From positions 1-64,000 of the forward strand of contig JAZDIP010000007.1 in assembly GCA_043804925.1 (NCBI GenBank): a stretch of 64,000 nucleotides of DNA, read 5' to 3'. A program made the position numbers and the translations under genes. This document shows positions 27,087 to 35,705 of this stretch, one piece after another. The stretch is from ChocPot-Mid sp043804925. GTDB lineage: Bacteria; Bacteroidota; Ignavibacteria; Kapaibacteriales; UBA2268. Each line of letters opens with the position of its first letter. Positions within the stretch are counted from its first letter, which is position 1. The notes under the pieces were generated by a model that did no database searches, was not told the DNA's origin, and was given only the letters and a program-made list of their open reading frames with translations.

Positions 27087-28052
27087 TCATCTATGATTAT
27101 TGGTGATTACACCCAAATTCTTCTTTGAAACTGCATTCACTAAATTTGTAAAAGTTAAGTTCAAAGGTGTTTGTATATAATGTTTCCTGCCATATTCGAC
27201 AATCTTCCCATTGTTATAATCTATTTCCGTTTCTCCCCCGTGAAGTATATCAACACCAAGTGAGGGGAAATGGTCTCCTGCATTCTTGTAGTTTCTCAGA
27301 CATAATTTAACATAATTATCTTCAAATTTAATTCCCTCTGCCTGTGCTACCTGCATTGCTTCCAAAATTGTTTGTTCTATTACTTCGATAGTATCGCTTG
27401 ATTGCATAGCTTCTTTGACTGTAAGTTTTGACAAACCACACAACGGACTTATTGAAGATGAAAAAATAGTTTTTTTCCACGTTTCAATGAAAAGTTTAAA
27501 GGAATCGACTGTTAATGTTTCCTGTCCTATAAAAGTTAAGATTGATGCAATCCAATTTCCCAAGTCGGTGCAAGTATCATTAATTGATGCTATATAGTGT
27601 GGAGGAGTAGAAAATGTTACCTTTACTGTATCTGGTGTAACAATATTACCCGCAAAATTCACAATCATTCTCAATATTTTAGATTCATCAACACATTCCA
27701 TATATTTTTGTCCAATATCAATTCCATTTTGTGCACTCAAAATATACAATTCTTTATGGTATTTATTAATAACTTTCAATAAGTCATTTACCCTGTATGT
27801 CTTAACGCAACTAATCAGAATATCAATTCCGGAATCTAAAAGCTTATCACAGGAATTATAGATTTCATCAAAATATGAAGTCTTGGTTATAACACCTGTT
27901 AGATTTATACCGTTTTTCTTAATTGATTCATTTTTTTCCTTATCGTTATCGCATAAAGTGACTATGCATCCGGCATGCTTGAGATGAACAGCTAATATCA
28001 TTCCAACAGGACCGATTCCTACTATCCCGATTTTATATTGTTGTGTATCCAT
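27087..28052 (-). CDS. Ketopantoate reductase (ApbA/PanE) family oxidoreductase, copy 2
   Basis: This 321-residue paralogue of the gene at 24966-25928 shares IGIVGIGPVGMILAVHLKHA (7-26), the ILSAQNGID loop, SPLCGLSKLT and the C-terminal block ending in RKHYIQTPLNLTFTNLV (in copy 1 RKHYIRTPLNLTFTNLV). The near-identity of the last block suggests duplication and the same substrate class. The conserved cap region could hold a carboxylate. It is followed by the HisC-like gene and preceded by the ADP-forming acyl-CoA synthetase. Confidence 0.75.
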   Translation of the reverse strand: MDTQQYKIGIVGIGPVGMILAVHLKHAGCIVTLCDNDKEKNESIKKNGINLTGVITKTSYFDEIYNSCDKLLDSGIDILISCVKTYRVNDLLKVINKYHKELYILSAQNGIDIGQKYMECVDESKILRMIVNFAGNIVTPDTVKVTFSTPPHYIASINDTCTDLGNWIASILTFIGQETLTVDSFKLFIETWKKTIFSSSISPLCGLSKLTVKEAMQSSDTIEVIEQTILEAMQVAQAEGIKFEDNYVKLCLRNYKNAGDHFPSLGVDILHGGETEIDYNNGKIVEYGRKHYIQTPLNLTFTNLVNAVSKKNLGVITNNHR

Positions 28053-28110
28053 TTTTATTCACATTAATATTTAACATCAATTCTTGAAATTCAAAATTCC
28101 TTATTCCTCA

Positions 28111-30276
28111 TTATAAAGAAATTCTCGCATCAATAACAAAAACAGAATTTTCATATGTGGTAACGGGATTTAAATCCATCTCGGATATTTCGGGATTTTC
28201 AGTTACCAACTGCGATATTCTCTGAATTACTTCTACTATTTTTTTAACATCAACTCCTTTTTCTCCCCTGAATCCGGTAAGTATTTTTGACGATTTAATT
28301 GATTGGAGCATATCAGATGCTTCAGAATTTGTAACAGGGGTTAACTCAAAGGAAACATCTTTTAATAATTCGACAAAAATACCTCCTAATCCGAACATTA
28401 TCATGTGGCCAAGTCCACTTACATGAGTTGCTCCAACAATAACCTCTTTTCCTCCGGGCAGGAATTTTTGTATAAAGAATCTCAAATCATCAACCTTAAA
28501 TTTTTCCTTCATTTCATTTGCTCTCAATCTCAATTCATCAGAGTTTTTAATATTCAGAACAACGCCACCCTCATCACTTTTGTGGATAATGCTTGATGAA
28601 TCTGCTTTCAGTACGACGGGATATCCTCTTTCTTCCGCTGATTGTATCAGATGTTCTATTTTAGTTTGAATATCCCATGGTGCTAATGGAATTTTATATG
28701 CTCGTAAAATCGAGTAAACTTCTGACGCATTTAAAATCATCTTGTTTTCATTTTTTGCTTTTGTTATTATAAGATTGACACTATCTCTGTCAACATCGTC
28801 AAATATTTTTGGTTCTTCTTTAACACGGCTTTTTATATTACGATAATTTACAAGAGCAGACAAAGCTTTAGCTGCCATTTCAGGGAAATCATATGTTGGA
28901 ATATTCCCTGATTTTAAAATAGCAGTCGTCGCTGTCCATTGCTCTTTATCTGTCATATAATTACAAACCACAGGTTTCTTTTTCATATTACTGATTTCAG
29001 CCATTTCTTTTGCGACAGCTTCGCAATCAACAAAAGGAGGAGTAACAAAATTGATATAGATACTATCTATTTGTTCTTCATTAATTAGTGCATCCATTGC
29101 TGCTCGCCAGTGTGGAGCCATTGCCGTTGCTAAAACATCTATCGGATTTGCAATTGATGCCTCGGTATACAGTCTTTCCTTAAGGAAATCTTTTGCATTA
29201 TCAGTTAAGTCAGGCATTTCCAAACCACCTTCTACCAAACTATCGGTTGCGATTATAGCAGGACCTCCGGTATCAGTTATAACACCAACTCTGTTCCCTT
29301 GTGGGATTGGCTGCATTGCAAAAGCAATGGCTGACTGGCACATTTCTTCTTCGTCACGAAATGTTAAAATACCTGTCTTCTTGAAAATTAATTCAGTTGA
29401 AAGTCCTGCTCCAGCCAAACCTCCCGTATGTGATACAGCGGCTTTTGCACCTTGTTCGGTTCTACCTGCCCTCATTGCAAGAATCGGTTTCTTTGCGGCA
29501 ACTTTTTCAGCAATTTCCATGAACTCATGTGGATTTGTAAATGCTTCCACATAAAGAACAATCACTTTTGTTTCTTCATCCTCTCCATAATATTCTATGA
29601 TTTCAGGAATCGAAATATCACAGGCATTACCATTTGAAGCATAAAACCTCATACCTACATCCAGGTCGTAAAATCTTTGCATGAGTACAGCTCCAACACC
29701 TCCGCTTTGAGCAACAATCGAGATATGTCCCGGCTTCGGGTAAGTAAAGGTAAAATCACAATATGCTTTATAATCAGGATGAGTGTTAATGATTCCCTGA
29801 CAGTTCGGACCGAAAATTCTCATTCCGTATTTATGAGCAATCTGAACCGATTCTTTCTCTAAAGCAACTCCGACTTCACCAATTTCTTTAAATCCAGCAC
29901 TGTTGATGATAATATTTTTAACAGCTTTCCTGCCACATTCATCAACGGCTTGAGGAACAAATTTGCTAGGAATCGAAATGTGAACCGTATCTACATCTCC
30001 TGGACAGTCCAAAACAGATGAATATGCTTTAAGTCCTCTTACTTCAGGAGCAGACGGATTTATAGGATAAATAGGACCTTTAAATTTGTAATGAAGTAAG
30101 TTTTTAGTAATTACGTTTCCAATAGACAAATCCTTTGTAGATGCACCAATTATTGCAACTGACTTCGGATGAAATAATGAATAAAGTGAACTTTCCCTCT
30201 TGTCCCCAGTTCCCAGTCCCCAATTCCCGGTCCCCTTTCTTTTTGCTGTCTGCTGTTTGCCGTCTGCTGTCTGCAT
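28111..30276 (-). CDS. ADP-forming acyl-CoA synthetase (fused alpha-beta acetate-CoA ligase family)
   Basis: The protein has about 721 residues: a CoA-binding domain (FHPKSVAIIGASTK), ligase domains with the phospho-His loop AVSHTGGLAGAG (about 281-292), and a C-terminal ATP-grasp domain (PVVLKADSSSIIHKSDEGGV, about 556-575). Such enzymes interconvert acyl-CoA + ADP + Pi and acid + ATP. In this cluster it could activate benzoate or another aromatic acid, or recover ATP from an acyl-CoA. ATG 30276 has GAGGAG upstream. The first 28 residues (MQTADGKQQTAK...) are encoded by heptamer repeats and precede the normal family start, so they are an acquired extension. Confidence 0.88.
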   Translation of the reverse strand: MQTADGKQQTAKRKGTGNWGLGTGDKRESSLYSLFHPKSVAIIGASTKDLSIGNVITKNLLHYKFKGPIYPINPSAPEVRGLKAYSSVLDCPGDVDTVHISIPSKFVPQAVDECGRKAVKNIIINSAGFKEIGEVGVALEKESVQIAHKYGMRIFGPNCQGIINTHPDYKAYCDFTFTYPKPGHISIVAQSGGVGAVLMQRFYDLDVGMRFYASNGNACDISIPEIIEYYGEDEETKVIVLYVEAFTNPHEFMEIAEKVAAKKPILAMRAGRTEQGAKAAVSHTGGLAGAGLSTELIFKKTGILTFRDEEEMCQSAIAFAMQPIPQGNRVGVITDTGGPAIIATDSLVEGGLEMPDLTDNAKDFLKERLYTEASIANPIDVLATAMAPHWRAAMDALINEEQIDSIYINFVTPPFVDCEAVAKEMAEISNMKKKPVVCNYMTDKEQWTATTAILKSGNIPTYDFPEMAAKALSALVNYRNIKSRVKEEPKIFDDVDRDSVNLIITKAKNENKMILNASEVYSILRAYKIPLAPWDIQTKIEHLIQSAEERGYPVVLKADSSSIIHKSDEGGVVLNIKNSDELRLRANEMKEKFKVDDLRFFIQKFLPGGKEVIVGATHVSGLGHMIMFGLGGIFVELLKDVSFELTPVTNSEASDMLQSIKSSKILTGFRGEKGVDVKKIVEVIQRISQLVTENPEISEMDLNPVTTYENSVFVIDARISL
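30201..30274. repeat. Two 7-bp-period repeats translated as the N-terminus of the ADP-forming synthetase
   Basis: The blocks AGTTCCC/AGTCCCC/AATTCCC/GGTCCCC (about 30205-30235) and GCTGTCT/GCTGTTT/GCCGTCT/GCTGTCT (about 30244-30274) each have a 7-bp period. Both lie downstream of the only plausible start codon (ATG 30276) and are read in frame. Confidence 0.85.
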
Positions 30277-30278
30277 TT

Positions 30279-31517
30279 TCAATTCTCCTCTAATTGTTCG
30301 ATGAAAGCTTCGACATTTGTTTTTGTCTGTTCGTCAGATACAAGTCTCATATCATTTAAATCGCCGTTGATAATTAAACTTGGAATTCCCGTTTCTTTTT
30401 CCAGTCTGAGATGCATACCATATCGGCAGTTTGAATTTGCAGGGCAGGTTTTAGCATCATGATAAATAATACCATCGATTTTATATTGGTCAATCATGTG
30501 TTTGATATATTCTTCTTTATATTCTTCCGAGCGTACAATGAAGATTTCAGCATAAGCTCTTGCCATGCTTCTAAAAGGTTCTTTTTCATCGAAAGCTGAA
30601 AATATCCAGCTGTTGCAATAGGTTGAAGCAAGAACACATGCTTTTAAATTTGCGAATAACTCTGAATGAGCTCTTAACCGCCCCCAAATCGGCATTCCTT
30701 CCCAATACAATCTGTATTTTTCATCTTCTAAAGCTCCTTCTTTGTTGTCAATTCGCTCTTCCAGTTCAGCTAATAGTACATTATAGTAATCTACAGCTTG
30801 AGGAGTTCCCCTTAGAACAACTGCAGGACCCATGTGAATTGTTCCATCAAAAAAAGTTAAAGGAGAAGGTTGTGCTGATGCTGTTTTTAAAACTTTCCCC
30901 CAAAGCTCAGTACATTCTCGTGATAGCTTCATTACCTCCCTAAGTTTGTCAATATCGAATTTGTTTCCTGAAATTTCTTCGAGAGGTTTGACTAAGGATT
31001 CTGTCTGTTTTGCCATTGACTCGACATGTACTTCGGCTATATCATAAGGATATTTAGGAGCATAAACACCCATTATCGGAATTTTCAATTCTCTTGCATA
31101 CCATGACATCCAATCCTGAACATCCCTGCATTGATTAGTATCGAAAACAAGCACATCGGGTTTCGGAATTTTCTCGATGCCGTATGCTTTTGTTAAAGGA
31201 GTGTTGCCTGCAACATAAGAACCGATGTCGGATGTAAGATATGAGCAAATGTCAGGAGAAAAACCCAATATATTTGCATTAGGAATAAGGTCAGATGCCA
31301 TTCTTGTTGTTCCGAGCATAGCTCCATGATTCTCTGGATAATGGACTACGAAACCCAATGAATGTAAAAGTTCAGCAGGACCAACACTTGTACACCAAGC
31401 AACTTTTTTCTCGCCCGTTTTTGCACAATGGTCTAGTTCAAGAAAATAATCTTTCATATATTGTCCCATCAATCCGGTTGCGCGAATCTTCTTCCTTACT
31501 ACTTTTTCCTCAGCCAT
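30279..31517 (-). CDS. 2-hydroxyacyl-CoA dehydratase / benzoyl-CoA reductase family protein (single catalytic subunit)
   Basis: This 412-residue HgdB/BcrBC-superfamily protein holds an iron-sulfur cluster reduced by an ATP-hydrolysing activase. Cysteines in family positions are seen in WCTSVGPAELLHSLG (about 40), SPDICSYLTSDIG (about 91), TNQCRDVQDW and KTCPANSNCRYGMHLRLE, with a GDLNDMR end motif. I use ATG 31517 with GGAG upstream. It differs from the real BcrB and BcrC genes at 37.5-40 kb, has no partner catalytic subunit, and is followed 2 bp later by the ADP-forming synthetase. Candidates are a homodimeric dehydratase, a double-cubane-type reductase, or a second aromatic reductase. Confidence 0.8.
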   Translation of the reverse strand: MAEEKVVRKKIRATGLMGQYMKDYFLELDHCAKTGEKKVAWCTSVGPAELLHSLGFVVHYPENHGAMLGTTRMASDLIPNANILGFSPDICSYLTSDIGSYVAGNTPLTKAYGIEKIPKPDVLVFDTNQCRDVQDWMSWYARELKIPIMGVYAPKYPYDIAEVHVESMAKQTESLVKPLEEISGNKFDIDKLREVMKLSRECTELWGKVLKTASAQPSPLTFFDGTIHMGPAVVLRGTPQAVDYYNVLLAELEERIDNKEGALEDEKYRLYWEGMPIWGRLRAHSELFANLKACVLASTYCNSWIFSAFDEKEPFRSMARAYAEIFIVRSEEYKEEYIKHMIDQYKIDGIIYHDAKTCPANSNCRYGMHLRLEKETGIPSLIINGDLNDMRLVSDEQTKTNVEAFIEQLEEN

Positions 31518-31550
31518 CAATACTCCAAGTTAAAAAATTAATAAAATTAT

Positions 31551-31587
31551 CATTCTACATTTTACATTCTACATTTTACATTTTTAA
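31551..31587. repeat. 7-bp-period repeat between the activase and the dehydratase-like gene
   Basis: Units ATTCTAC / ATTTTAC alternate in tandem and run into the stop codon of the activase gene (31584-31586). Confidence 0.75.
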
Positions 31588-32357
31588 GACTCCATCGCAT
31601 ACAATGCAGCCCCAACTGCACCTGTCAACTGAGGATGCTCGGCAACATAAATATCAATACCAAGTTCTTCACCTGTCATTTTTACTATTAATGGATTGTG
31701 AGCTATGACACCACCGGTCATTACAACTTTTCCTTCGAGAGAATCCATTTCGAGCACTCTTTTAATTACCGAATGGAACAATCCTTTGACAAGGTCTTCA
31801 ACTTTTTTCCCTTTTCTTATATTTTCAAGAACTTCAGTTGCTGAAAAAACTGTACAAAAACTGCCAATCTTTATCATTTCCGTTGATTTTTCAGCTATTA
31901 CATTCATATCTTCAATCTCAATATCCAGTCTCATAGCCATTTCTTCAAGGAAAGCTCCTGTCCCTGCCGCACATTTCCTGTTCATTTTAAAATTTTTTCT
32001 TTTTCCCCCAGCATCGAGTTTTATAATTTTATTGTCTTGTCCGCCAATATCAATTATGCTGATTTCTTCGGGAAAATAATAATAACATCCTTTAGCATGG
32101 CAACCAATTTCCGTTTTTTCGAAATCGGTAAATTCAACATTTCTTCTGCCATAGCCGGTTGATACAGTTACAGCTATTTCACCTTTACTCAGATTAGCCA
32201 TTTTCAAAGAATCTTCAATGCATAGATTCGCTGTTTCTGCAAAATCATAACCGGACTTTCTAACTGAATATCCCAGAATATTTTTTTGTTCATCCAGCAA
32301 CACAACTTTTGTCCTTGATGAGCCAATATCAATTCCTGCATAAACTTTTTCAGACAT
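31584..32357 (-). CDS. Acyl-CoA dehydratase activase (BadF/BadG/BcrA/BcrD ATPase family)
   Basis: The ASKHA-fold ATPase of about 257 residues has AGIDIGSSRTKVVLL at the N-terminus, STGYGRRNVEF, IDIGGQDNKII, and two Cys that bridge a [4Fe-4S] cluster between two monomers: RKCAAGTGAFLEEMA and GSFCTVFSATEV. Such activases inject electrons at low potential into HgdB-type partners by ATP hydrolysis. Being alone, it probably works as a homodimer with the gene just downstream. ATG 32357 has GGAG 9 bp upstream and overlaps the stop of the 72-aa gene (ATGTCTGA). It is distinct from the BcrA and BcrD genes. Confidence 0.88.
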   Translation of the reverse strand: MSEKVYAGIDIGSSRTKVVLLDEQKNILGYSVRKSGYDFAETANLCIEDSLKMANLSKGEIAVTVSTGYGRRNVEFTDFEKTEIGCHAKGCYYYFPEEISIIDIGGQDNKIIKLDAGGKRKNFKMNRKCAAGTGAFLEEMAMRLDIEIEDMNVIAEKSTEMIKIGSFCTVFSATEVLENIRKGKKVEDLVKGLFHSVIKRVLEMDSLEGKVVMTGGVIAHNPLIVKMTGEELGIDIYVAEHPQLTGAVGAALYAMES

Positions 32358-32568
32358 CAAGCAGGTCTCCATCTTCAATTATTAACTGTTTTGTATAAAT
32401 TACCTTGAATTTCTCAGGTGTTTCAAGCATACATTCATTACACTCTATCTTAAACTTATCGGGATCGAAATCTTCAACTTTAACTTCAAATCCAAAAGAT
32501 TTGTAAGCATCAACAGTATCTTTAACCCTGTTTTCATCAGTAATATTTCGCATTATCCAATCAGTCAT
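32350..32568 (-). CDS. Small hypothetical protein (72 aa) coupled to the activase
   Basis: An acidic 72-residue protein contains one Cys pair (ECNECMLETPE, about 42-52). Its stop overlaps the activase start by 8 bp, a sign of translational coupling. It has no recognisable domain. The strict linkage suggests a role in assembly or electron delivery for the activase/reductase pair, which is inference. Confidence 0.6.
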   Translation of the reverse strand: MTDWIMRNITDENRVKDTVDAYKSFGFEVKVEDFDPDKFKIECNECMLETPEKFKVIYTKQLIIEDGDLLDV

Positions 32569-32610
32569 TTTTTGTAATTTTCAATTTTTCAATTTTCTGT
32601 TACATAAATT

Positions 32611-32677
32611 TAATCCCTACGGGATAAGAAAGCCACTTTACTTTTCTTGTTACCATAATTTAATCCCTCCGGGATAA
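32611..32677. repeat. Two copies of a TAATCCCTCCGGGATAA repeat
   Basis: The copies at 32611-32627 (TAATCCCTACGGGATAA) and 32661-32677 (TAATCCCTCCGGGATAA) are each preceded by GTTAC and an A/T stretch. The core ATCCC..GGGAT is palindromic. The same family occurs twice at 57143-57211. Confidence 0.75.
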
Positions 32678-32720
32678 TAAAATTATGTTTTACTTTGTTA
32701 TTCTGACTATCTGATAGTTT

Positions 32721-32770
32721 CTTACTACTAACAACTAACAACTAAATTTTTCACTATTTACTATTCTTTT
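32721..32770. repeat. 7-bp-period repeat upstream of the 72-aa gene
   Basis: TACTACT / AACAACT / AACAACT / AAATTTT / TCACTAT / TTACTAT follow one another with a 7-bp spacing and end next to the stop of the oxidoreductase gene at 32775. Confidence 0.7.
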
Positions 32771-32774
32771 TTTA

Positions 32775-35321
32775 CTAAAATAAGTCCTCAAGGTTATCAC
32801 CGCTGTCAGGCATCTCACCATGCTTTTGTAAATACTGACCTACCAGTTCGCTTTCTCGTTGTGAAAAGAGCTTATCAATTTCAAAAGAAAAGTATATTGC
32901 TTCTTTTCCTTCATTTAAAAAGCTCTTCAAGGTTTTTTGAATATTTTCCGAACCTTTAATTAAAAAGACTTCCTTATTTTTATCATGTAGCAGAACAACT
33001 CCTTCCTCATTGGGAACCTTTTCGATATTTTCAATCAGAAATTCAAAATAATCTTCAGGTGGATATGGATTCTGATTAATTGTCATTCTTAAATTGCATT
33101 GCAGACATCTTGCCGTTTCAAATCTTGCTTCGTCATCTGAATATCCCAATTCAACTCCATCGAAGGATTTTTTTCTAACATCTGCATCGAGTAATCCAAC
33201 GGGAACTCTTTCAAAATGACAAAATCCCTCAATTTTCCCTATTTTAGGTTCGAGTTGGACATCAGGTCTGCCATCACCACTGATGACACCATCACCACCG
33301 AGATATTTATCAATTTCCCTTGCTGCTTTTTTTGCAGCACCAATAGCATCTATTACAGACTTAGGTCCAGAAACGATATCACCACCTGCAAACAGTCCTT
33401 TGATTGAAGTTTCATAAGAACCTGTGTTTGTTTTTATCAAACCTTGATGAAATAATTTGCTTTTTTCTTCATCAGTTAAAACAGAAATATCAGTTTCCTG
33501 ACCAATACATAAAATAAGTGTATCACATGTTATTTTACAGGTATCCAGTTCATAATATTCAGGTGAGAAACTTCCATTATCATCAAAAACTCTCAAGCAT
33601 TTTTTAAGAGTTATTTCAATTTTACCATTAGTTGATATCTCAGCAATACCCCAGCCATTCATCAATCCAATACCTTCTTCGATTGATTCTTGGATTTCCT
33701 GTTCGTAAGCAGGCATTTCATTTCTATGCTCGAGGCAAATCATATTAACACTTTTAGCATTAAGTCGTACTGAAGTTCTTGCAGCATCTGTCGCAACATT
33801 ACCACCACCAATCACAATCACATTTTTTTCCTTGAAAAAGATATTTGGGAAATTTCCTTTTTCAACTGAATTTAAAAATTCAACACCATATTGAATTGAA
33901 TCATTATCAGGAATATCAATAGGTAATCTTTTGCTTTTCGATAAACCGGTTGATAAATACACTGCATCAGAGCCATTATTCAATATCTGTGTTATTGTAA
34001 CATCGGTTCCAACATTTACACCCGATTTAATTTCCATTCCGCTTTCAAGGAGCCAGTTTAAATCTCTTTCAAGAGTGCTTTCAGGTAATCTGTATCTTGG
34101 GATACCGTATCGTAGCATACCACCAGTTTTTTCTTCTTTCTCATAAACAGTAACCTTATGACCTTTTAAAGAAAGATAAAAAGCAGTTGTTAAGCCGGCG
34201 GGACCTGCACCAATCACAGACACTTTTTTTCCTGTATATGCAAATTTATCTTTTGACTTCATCTCGGCTTTGCTCATAGCATAATTTTTGGCTAATCTTA
34301 TGCTCAAGGCACCCGGTTTCCCATTTAATGCTTCAGATAAATACTCTCTTCTACAGTCAGTTTCACAGGGATGGAAGCAAATTTTTCCTAATGAATTTGG
34401 AAAGGATAATTTCGACGAAATAACATCGGCTGAACTTTGATTATCACCATCGGCAATGTATTTCAAATAAGCAGGGATATCTGTGTCCCCAGGACAATTT
34501 GCCCTGCATGGAAGATAATCTTTAAACTCTTTAAGTCTCGGCTTCCTTTGGTCTTGAATTGCACCTGTTGGACAAACTTCAACACATGCTCCGCAAAATC
34601 TGCAATCGGCATCCGCTAACATTGGTCCATTGACAGAACCGATTACTAATTTGCCTTCGTTAATAACGGCTCCAAGGGCGAATACATTTCTCAACTGCTG
34701 ACAAGCTCTGACACAGCGTCCACAAGCAATACACAAATTATAATCGCGAACAAATAAATCACCGTCATATATTCGTGGAATTCCTTTATGATGAAACTTA
34801 GGAGTTTCAGGAGCGATTCCAATATAATCAACCAATCTTTGGAATTCGCAGTTACCGTTTATCTCACAACATCTTTCACTTAAAATTACACTATTGGAAC
34901 AATCATCAGAAAGTGTCAGACAACCTTCTCTTTGACTGCATGTTAAGCATGAATGGGGATGATTTGCTAATATAGGGATTAATTTCTTTTGTCTTTTTGT
35001 TTTTAATATATCTGTGTTTGTACGTATAACCATTCCATCTTCTGCTTCTGTTTTACAGGATGGAACAGGTTCATCCCTGCCTTCGATTTCAACGATGCAC
35101 ATACCGCAACCCATGACGGATTCCATTGTAGCTCCGGGAGTATTGATATATTCTTTATCACCCTGATAAACTTTATCGGATAAAATCAAGGATCGGAACG
35201 GTTTTAAATCAGGATGCTTGCAAAGTACAGGAATATAAATTCCTGATTCCCCTGCAGCTTCAAGGATAGTTGTCCCTGCCTGGACTTCAACCGAATGACC
35301 GTCTATTGTTATCTTAATCAT
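32775..35321 (-). CDS. bzdV: NuoG/GltD-type iron-sulfur flavoprotein, candidate NAD(P)H:ferredoxin oxidoreductase (BzdV-like)
   Basis: The 848-residue protein has an N-terminal [2Fe-2S] domain, a NuoG-like His-Cys3 segment (HPHSCLTCSQREGC, about 117), two [4Fe-4S] motifs (CIACGRCVRACQ, CRFCGACVEVCP, about 197-255), then a GltD-like half with CRANCPGDTDIPAY, the FAD motif VIGAGPAGLTTAFYLS (about 370) and the NAD(P) motif VIGGGNVATDAART (about 505). It most likely moves electrons from NAD(P)H to the adjacent ferredoxin for benzoyl-CoA reduction, as proposed for BzdV of Azoarcus-type clusters. The C-terminal 100 residues (after ARCLQCNLR) are extra. The order reductase-ferredoxin-BzdV agrees with the bzd layout. 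Confidence 0.82.
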   Translation of the reverse strand: MIKITIDGHSVEVQAGTTILEAAGESGIYIPVLCKHPDLKPFRSLILSDKVYQGDKEYINTPGATMESVMGCGMCIVEIEGRDEPVPSCKTEAEDGMVIRTNTDILKTKRQKKLIPILANHPHSCLTCSQREGCLTLSDDCSNSVILSERCCEINGNCEFQRLVDYIGIAPETPKFHHKGIPRIYDGDLFVRDYNLCIACGRCVRACQQLRNVFALGAVINEGKLVIGSVNGPMLADADCRFCGACVEVCPTGAIQDQRKPRLKEFKDYLPCRANCPGDTDIPAYLKYIADGDNQSSADVISSKLSFPNSLGKICFHPCETDCRREYLSEALNGKPGALSIRLAKNYAMSKAEMKSKDKFAYTGKKVSVIGAGPAGLTTAFYLSLKGHKVTVYEKEEKTGGMLRYGIPRYRLPESTLERDLNWLLESGMEIKSGVNVGTDVTITQILNNGSDAVYLSTGLSKSKRLPIDIPDNDSIQYGVEFLNSVEKGNFPNIFFKEKNVIVIGGGNVATDAARTSVRLNAKSVNMICLEHRNEMPAYEQEIQESIEEGIGLMNGWGIAEISTNGKIEITLKKCLRVFDDNGSFSPEYYELDTCKITCDTLILCIGQETDISVLTDEEKSKLFHQGLIKTNTGSYETSIKGLFAGGDIVSGPKSVIDAIGAAKKAAREIDKYLGGDGVISGDGRPDVQLEPKIGKIEGFCHFERVPVGLLDADVRKKSFDGVELGYSDDEARFETARCLQCNLRMTINQNPYPPEDYFEFLIENIEKVPNEEGVVLLHDKNKEVFLIKGSENIQKTLKSFLNEGKEAIYFSFEIDKLFSQRESELVGQYLQKHGEMPDSGDNLEDLF

Positions 35322-35367
35322 AATATATCAAGAAAAATTATTAAGATACTATTTTTTATTTTCAATT

Positions 35368-35418
35368 ATGATTTCAATATCATTGAAAATTGCATAATTG
35401 CAAATTGAAAATTTTTAA
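35368..35418. repeat. 7-bp-period repeat between ferredoxin and BzdV-like genes
   Basis: Units ATTGAAA / ATTGCAT / AATTGCA / AATTGAA / AATTTTT fill the gap and end at the ferredoxin stop codon. Confidence 0.55.
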
Positions 35419-35420
35419 AA

Positions 35421-35702
35421 CTACCACGAATGAGCAATCGCATTCAATTCACATGCAGACATACAGGGCAATTCTTTACCCTCACCTTTGCACGGAGCAC
35501 ACGAATACTTGATTTTCTTCCTGTGCTCATCCTTCACTGCTGCCATCATATCATCTGCCATTGGGTCAAATTCATTTTCCCTTATTTCGAGAACATTTGC
35601 AGGACAAACCGGAACACAATCACCGCATCCGTTGCATTTATCAGTATCAATACTGATAAAGAAATCACCTGAACCGTCTTTATATCCGAAATTAGCTATC
35701 AT
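35421..35702 (-). CDS. bzdM: 2[4Fe-4S] ferredoxin of the benzoyl-CoA reductase system
   Basis: This 93-residue low-potential ferredoxin donates electrons to benzoyl-CoA reductase. The first cluster motif is CNGCGDCVPVCP (about 19-30). The second is irregular, CAPCKGEGKELPCMSACE, with eight residues between the second and third Cys as in Chromatium-type (Alvin) ferredoxins, and Glu rather than Pro after the last Cys. A linker of about 35 residues rich in charge separates the two motifs. It starts 3 bp after the BcrD gene, as in known class I clusters. Confidence 0.88.
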   Translation of the reverse strand: MIANFGYKDGSGDFFISIDTDKCNGCGDCVPVCPANVLEIRENEFDPMADDMMAAVKDEHRKKIKYSCAPCKGEGKELPCMSACELNAIAHSW

Positions 35703-35705
35703 AAC

